Below, piece by piece: positions 46,398 to 50,765 of a DNA stretch of 50,765 nt. Position 1 is the first letter of the stretch. Every line of letters starts with the position of its first letter. A program made the translations under genes and the position numbers. The stretch lies in assembly GCA_001704765.1 (NCBI GenBank), contig MBFK01000193.1, positions 1 through 50,765 on the forward strand, read 5' to 3'. The notes under the pieces were generated by a model. That model did not search any database and was not told the origin of the DNA. It saw nothing but the letters and a program-made list of their open reading frames with translations. This DNA comes from Sinorhizobium shofinae. Lineage in GTDB: Bacteria; Pseudomonadota; Alphaproteobacteria; Rhizobiales; Rhizobiaceae.

Positions 46398-46421
46398 AGC
46401 GAAGGCTAAATGGCCTTCGCT
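46398..46421 (+). terminator. Hairpin ending the WYL-led operon
   Basis: AGCGAAGGC-TAAATG-GCCTTCGCT, a 9-bp stem 56 bases after the DUF499 stop, followed by GGTCTTGCT rather than a clean T-run. It closes a 16-kb transcription unit. Confidence 0.65.
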
Positions 46422-47003
46422 GGTCTTGCTGGATCATCGTCATCGCAACTAAGAGCTTCCCTTCTGGTTTTGGCAGCTTAGGGCCGGAATCGGAAACACA
46501 CACGTCGGGTTTTTGAACGGCAGCTTTGCGCCATCTCGGCCGTTCCGGAGGATATGGTGAATGCACGGGAGCAGACATCCTGCTCGGACCGTCTCCAAAA
46601 AACGAGCCGGGGGTGGAAAACGGAATCGCGGCTCACAGAAAACCAAAGCGGGATAGCTGTCATTGCACGGTAACGGAATGTGCCTGGAACGAAGTTGTCG
46701 GATACTTCTACAATCCGACAGCGCTTTGCGGACAGTTGGGCGTGATTTTGACGAGCAACATCGTTCGAGACAGAGTTTTCGACAAACTGCGTGTTCAGTA
46801 CCCGAAATCTTGTTTGTCGACAGAAGGCATTCGATTTCAGTCTGGACGCCATTGGCGATCACAAGGAAGATCGCGGTCATGATTCCTGCCGCTGGGTATT
46901 TCGCCCCGCACTCGGATCTTCCCGAGCGGCGTAGTATTCCAATGTGACTGCGCCGCTCTCTTCGGACGCAAATGACCAGATCGACTGAGTTGAGGACTAA
47001 CGA
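46422..47003. other. Non-coding stretch before the ApeA-like gene
   Basis: About 580 bp without a supported gene. Open frames here have the composition of shadows (Cys- and Ser-rich, no ribosome binding site) and no family similarity. The composition is closer to even GC than in the genes around it. The end must contain the promoter of the ApeA-like gene. It may be decayed coding sequence; I cannot identify a source. Confidence 0.4.
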
Positions 47004-48428
47004 ATGATCGACGGCAGACGCGATCTTACCACCGCCTTCGAATGCAACGGCTATTTCTGGCTTGATGACGACGCCCCAAACGTGGTCGCAGGGACGCTCA
47101 GATACCACCCTGAGACGGGGAGCAGTCTCGAATTGCTTGGCCGGTTACATCCGCTCGAGATCGGCACCATCGAGCTTTTGCGTGGCGTATCATCGAAGAA
47201 CGAGAAACTGACGCTGCTGAACTGCATTCCTCAGCGAACGCAATTGCAACAAGGCCTTTTCGAGATCAAGCACTTCCTTTGTGAGGTGGCTTTGGTCGGG
47301 AACTTCCACCCGGAACCAACGCTGACCTTCCAGAGATCGGGCATCCGTTTCGACAAGCTCGATCACTGGCTGAAATCGGATTACGTGAAAACGAAGCCTG
47401 TCTCTGAGGGTGACATAGGGCGCGGGCTCGGCATAGCCGTGAGTGCAGGCCCGCAGGGCGCGCTTGAATGTGAGCGAGGCGGCTACAAGGTTCATCTCGA
47501 GGCCGAGTATTCGAGCAGAGCCGATGGATATAACGTCGAGCTTAACGCCTTTACGACTTTATATATCGAGCCAGACGCCCCCAGGGACCTGCGGTGGTTC
47601 TTAGACGAAGGGGGAAGCTTGCGCGATTTTGCCGCGCTCTGCTTCGGGTCTCCTTTGCCGCTGAGATCGGTGAAGCTGCTCGGCGGTCAGGTCTCGATCG
47701 CGGACGGCATCACTATGACCGAGGTCGTGGCCGCCTTTTTCGTTGAACAGGCACCGGCTACCCCCAGCCGCGCCTCATATCCACTGATCATGTTCCGCAG
47801 GTTCGAGCTTGCCGCCCCAGGCATTCTCTCTGCATGGCACGAGAAAAGAGAGCAGTTTCAGGAGGTGATCGACCTCGTATTCCTGGTCCTCTACGGGCAT
47901 CACACCAGACCTGAAGTAGGCTTCCTCCTCATCATGCAGGCCTTCGAGGCCTTCGACCGGAAGGTCAATCCCGGCACTCTTACATCTCCCGAGAAGTTCA
48001 AAGAAGTCTATGACGCCATGGTGGGCGCCATACCGCAGGGAACGCCCAACGATCTTCGCCAAAAAATGAAAGCTGCGATCCAGTACGCGAACGAGCCGTC
48101 GCTGCGTAAGCGCCTCAAGCTGTTTCACGACCTCCTCGTCTCATTGGTCGGTTCGGAGCCGTACGGCTTTAAATCCTCAAGCATCGAGCCGCTGGTGCAA
48201 ACCAGGAACTACTATACCCACTACCCGGAGGACCTGAAGGACAAGATCCTGAGCCCGTCGTCCACGGTTCGCGAAACGGACCGCTTCTCGATGTTGCTGG
48301 TCGTGTGCCTGCTTCACGAAATCGGTGTGACCCTCGACCAGACCCGAAACGGCTTGTTCCTGCACGACAAGTTCAGACGCTTCATGGACGGCAAGGGAGC
48401 TCCGGCCGGACCGGAGACCCCGACCTGA
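47004..48428 (+). CDS. apeA: ApeA-like anti-phage HEPN protein (474 aa)
   Basis: Single-gene abortive-infection protein by architecture. The N-terminal domain matches the ApeA N-terminal family: FECNGYFWLDDDAPNVVAGT, then LRYHPETGSSLELLGRL. The C-terminal third is an ApeA-type HEPN domain with the catalytic R401-N-Y-Y-T-H406 (R-x4-H) in LVQTRNYYTHYPEDL. HEPN proteins of this class are ribonucleases that shut down the infected cell, with the N-terminal part acting as sensor or inhibitor (family knowledge). GAGG precedes the ATG by eight bases. It is monocistronic: upstream is a terminator and 660 bp without genes, and downstream is the convergent kinase. The symbol is by similarity of architecture. 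Confidence 0.85.
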   Translation: MIDGRRDLTTAFECNGYFWLDDDAPNVVAGTLRYHPETGSSLELLGRLHPLEIGTIELLRGVSSKNEKLTLLNCIPQRTQLQQGLFEIKHFLCEVALVGNFHPEPTLTFQRSGIRFDKLDHWLKSDYVKTKPVSEGDIGRGLGIAVSAGPQGALECERGGYKVHLEAEYSSRADGYNVELNAFTTLYIEPDAPRDLRWFLDEGGSLRDFAALCFGSPLPLRSVKLLGGQVSIADGITMTEVVAAFFVEQAPATPSRASYPLIMFRRFELAAPGILSAWHEKREQFQEVIDLVFLVLYGHHTRPEVGFLLIMQAFEAFDRKVNPGTLTSPEKFKEVYDAMVGAIPQGTPNDLRQKMKAAIQYANEPSLRKRLKLFHDLLVSLVGSEPYGFKSSSIEPLVQTRNYYTHYPEDLKDKILSPSSTVRETDRFSMLLVVCLLHEIGVTLDQTRNGLFLHDKFRRFMDGKGAPAGPETPT

Positions 48429-48606
48429 AGGCTCAGCCGTCAGAAATGGCCATTGGACGAAAAATTCAGTTACCGCGCACCGATGTCGGAAAACAGGTGT
48501 TTCCCGTGCGTCCGCTTAGGGGCACCACGCGAAACCGCTCAAATGGCCGGTGTCGGCCGCCTTTCGGACGGCGACATAACTGTGCATAATGGCCGCTTCG
48601 CTATAT

Positions 48607-50469
48607 TCAACACCCGCCCTTCCGTGTGTTGTCAGCGGTCCCACGCGCTATTTGATCGAGCATCTTCTTCGCCTCAATACGCCTGTCATCGAGTGAAGAA
48701 GCGTAGTTCAGAAAGCGGTTGAGGGCTCTTGCTGCACCATCGAGGTCGCCGGCTTTCATCCTCGCCAAGGCTAAATTAAAATTTGGGGTAGGGGCCAATG
48801 GTGAAATCATTCCAGCACGTCGATAATGGTCGATGGCGTCCTCGATCCTCCCCGTACCATATTTAAGATTGCCAAGAGCAATCCAGCAGTCTGAATCGTT
48901 CGGTTCTAACTCTGTCGCACGGCGCGCAATTGCTAATGCGGATTCGGGATCGCCCATCTTCTTGAGACAGTTTGCGCCATTGACGTAGGCCCTGTAATCG
49001 TCCCGTCTCATGAATCGTTGATAGATTTCCATTGCCTCCTCGTACCTACCAAGGTTTTCTTGACACACTGCCTTGTTAAAGAGCACGGAATCGTCGTGTA
49101 TCCTCGCAAGAAATGCGTCAAAGGCCGCAATGGCCTCGTCGTGCTTGCCCAGTCGGAGTAGTGTGTTGCCTTTGTCGCGGTATGCCCAGAAGTCATCTTC
49201 CGGCATCTCTTTTGTCGGGATTGAGAACCCGTTGGCCTTGGCGACCGATTCGAGCGCCTTGCGAAACTCGCCGATATCGCCGAACCGATTTTCGGGCCGC
49301 TTCGCGAGACACTTCTCGATTACAGCCCAAAACGGCGAAGGGAGCCGAGGAGGCACTCCCCTCTCGTGCATGCTTCGTATATCACGGAAAAAACGAGCCA
49401 TCTCCTCAGAGCCTGAGTTCGATGGCGTAGTTGGCAAGAACGGCACATTTCCGCCGGCAGCGGCCTGATAAAGGGTAATTCCGAGAGAGTAGATGTCGCT
49501 TCTCTGGTCACAACAGCGGGGATCGGCAAATTGCTCCGGCGACATGTAAATGGGTGTTCCCATCATGCTTCCGGGTGCAGTTTCGTAAGTGCGTCGGGCG
49601 ACGGCAAGATTGTCGGGATTGAAATTCCGGACCAGGGCAACGAGCCCAAAATCGCCAACCTTGGCTATGCCGTTCCTGCCGATCAGGATGTTACCCGGCT
49701 TGATATCGCGATGGGCGCCAATCCCGTTAGAATAGGCATGTTCCAAGCCGTCCGCGATCTGCGCGAACCAAGTCGCAATCATGTTGTCGTCAATTCCGCC
49801 TCGTGGAAGTCTTTCGACCAACGACGAACAACCTGATTGGTCTGCTTCCACATACTCCATCGTTATGTACAGCGCGTCGCTTACCACGTCGAGAAAGTAG
49901 GCCCTTACAACATTGGGGTGGGCTCCAAGCTTCACCCAGGCTTCGATCTCGTCCTTGAACCGAGCCACAGCGGAGGGGCTGTCGCGCAGTTCCCGTCTTA
50001 TTGCCTTCAAGCCATATAGAGATTGAGTCTCGCGGGACCATACGAGGTATGCATCCCCATTGCCGCCGCTCCCGAGTTTTCTCAGTACTTCGTATCTCCC
50101 TGACAGGAGAAAGCGGCGCGGCGCTTGCTCCAGCCCAAAGAGCCGACGAACGCCATCGGCAATTTTGCGCTGACTGTTCGTCTTGCCTTCGGTGTCCCGC
50201 AGATACAGCCTGAGAATTACTGCGAACTGCTCTGCCATCCAGGCTGGATCGCTCCAAATCGCATATAGCATGTCGAACATGCACGAACCGGTGTGATCAT
50301 CCCGCTTCAGTCCCCATTGCAGAAACGTGGGAGAAGCAATGATCGACATCCAGTTTGGGATGCTTTCATCAAGAGCTCCATAGAAATTCCTGTAGCGACT
50401 CTTTTGAGGCTCTCGGCGCTGTAGCCTCGCCAGCCAATTGCGCCACTCCGTCTCACTGCGTTGTGTCAT
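48607..50469 (-). CDS. Serine/threonine protein kinase with TPR repeats (620 aa)
   Basis: Eukaryotic-type kinase. Residues 1-120 are unrecognised. The kinase domain runs 124-410: glycine loop KLGSGGNGDAY (131-141), lysine K155 in YGLKAI, catalytic H253-R254-D255 in HRDIKPGN, magnesium D273-F-G275, and activation segment GTPIYMSPEQ (304-313). All key residues are present, so it should be active. Residues 430-605 are TPR repeats (DFWAYRDKGNTLLRLGKHDE, then SVLFNKAVCQENLGRYEEAM and later copies), a protein-binding platform. No membrane segment is seen. It faces inward from attR, convergent with the ApeA-like gene. Kinases occur in anti-phage systems (Stk2, Pgl), but it has no partner gene here. 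Confidence 0.9.
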   Translation of the reverse strand: MTQRSETEWRNWLARLQRREPQKSRYRNFYGALDESIPNWMSIIASPTFLQWGLKRDDHTGSCMFDMLYAIWSDPAWMAEQFAVILRLYLRDTEGKTNSQRKIADGVRRLFGLEQAPRRFLLSGRYEVLRKLGSGGNGDAYLVWSRETQSLYGLKAIRRELRDSPSAVARFKDEIEAWVKLGAHPNVVRAYFLDVVSDALYITMEYVEADQSGCSSLVERLPRGGIDDNMIATWFAQIADGLEHAYSNGIGAHRDIKPGNILIGRNGIAKVGDFGLVALVRNFNPDNLAVARRTYETAPGSMMGTPIYMSPEQFADPRCCDQRSDIYSLGITLYQAAAGGNVPFLPTTPSNSGSEEMARFFRDIRSMHERGVPPRLPSPFWAVIEKCLAKRPENRFGDIGEFRKALESVAKANGFSIPTKEMPEDDFWAYRDKGNTLLRLGKHDEAIAAFDAFLARIHDDSVLFNKAVCQENLGRYEEAMEIYQRFMRRDDYRAYVNGANCLKKMGDPESALAIARRATELEPNDSDCWIALGNLKYGTGRIEDAIDHYRRAGMISPLAPTPNFNLALARMKAGDLDGAARALNRFLNYASSLDDRRIEAKKMLDQIARGTADNTRKGGC

Positions 50470-50660
50470 GCCAACTTCTCCCCAAGACTAGCGTACCTTG
50501 ACGACCGGTTGCCGAGATGTCGGGCCGCGGACGGGCATTCACCATTTCGCTGTCCAAGCGGCCAGCGCGAGAGCGTCCGAATGGGTCGCTAAAGGAAGTT
50601 GCTCATCGAGTGAAAAGAATGCCAGAATGATTTCTGGCTTCAAGCGTGTTAACTACCTGG

Positions 50661-50697
50661 ATTTGCAAGTCTCTGTGGACTCAGGCCCCCGCAACCA
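50661..50697 (+). other. attR junction of the integrated element
   Basis: GCCCCCGCAACCA (50685-50697) repeats the tRNA-fMet 3' end at 69-81. ATTTGCAAGT (50661-50670) is the inverted counterpart of 87-96. Positions 50661-50686 form the left arm of the reconstructed attP. Bases after 50697 are chromosomal and contain the tRNA terminator. Confidence 0.85.
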
Positions 50698-50717
50698 ACG
50701 ATAACTGCGATACCAAA

Positions 50718-50739
50718 AGGCGCCCACACGGGCGCCTTT
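50718..50739 (+). terminator. Original terminator of tRNA-fMet, displaced by the insertion
   Basis: AGGCGCCC-ACAC-GGGCGCCT followed by TT: an 8-bp perfect GC-rich stem, 20 bases after the att copy of the tRNA 3' end. In the uninterrupted chromosome it would lie immediately downstream of the tRNA gene, which is a normal spacing. Its position independently confirms the element boundaries. Confidence 0.85.
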
Positions 50740-50765
50740 CGCGTTCGAAAACCTAAAAGACACCC

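Noticed and set aside
46449..47108. 219-aa minus-strand frame before the ApeA-like gene
   Set aside because: Cys/Ser/Arg-rich with no ribosome binding site or family similarity, and it overlaps the start of a well-supported gene.

Overview
The window is almost exactly one integrated mobile element of about 50.6 kb, with a few bases of chromosome at each end. It begins with an initiator tRNA-fMet gene (5-81). The last 13 bases of that gene recur at 50685-50697, and the tRNA's intrinsic terminator lies beyond that copy at 50718-50739. Joining the two ends in silico gives a roughly 52-bp attP whose two 26-bp arms match at 19 of 26 positions as an inverted repeat. That is the geometry expected of a large serine integrase, and such a gene sits at the left end. 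The GC-rich coding sequence, gene families and codon use suggest an alphaproteobacterium (Rhizobiales, Sphingomonadales or Rhodobacterales type); the genus cannot be named from the window.

The left third (38-13965) is mobile-element housekeeping. It holds the serine integrase and a shorter degenerate paralogue, then small unknown genes. Next is an 850-bp gene-free stretch with iteron-like repeats in 21-bp register and an AT-rich tract (candidate replication or partition site). A rightward set follows: a DUF3102-like protein, a protein with a PD-(D/E)XK-like motif, an unknown protein, an FtsH-like protease split into two overlapping genes (AAA core, then AAA lid plus M41 peptidase), and a divergent tyrosine recombinase.

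The right two thirds (14138-50469) look like a defence island. A rightward triad (DUF6361, phospholipase D-like, SF2/SNF2-type helicase) meets a leftward operon (47-aa basic protein, AddB-like nuclease, AddA-like helicase-nuclease, DEAH helicase) tail to tail at a hairpin. That leftward operon starts back to back with a long, translationally coupled rightward operon: WYL regulator, SNF2 helicase with DUF3883, ASCH protein, 162-aa unknown, 1410-aa sacsin-like GHKL ATPase, DUF1156 DNA methylase, and DUF499 ATPase with an N-terminal HEPN domain. The helicase-methylase-ATPase core resembles the HMA/DISARM-related class. A 29-bp inverted repeat in the 127-bp divergent promoter is a good WYL operator candidate and could control both arms. 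An ApeA-like HEPN protein and a Ser/Thr kinase with TPRs follow, the kinase facing inward from attR.

My reading is of a serine-integrase-driven element whose cargo is a multi-layer anti-phage locus. The most novel-looking parts are the WYL-centred pairing of an AddAB/DEAH arm with an HMA-like arm, the DUF6361-PLD-helicase triad, and the split FtsH. Functions are assigned by motif and remembered family knowledge only; no database search was run.
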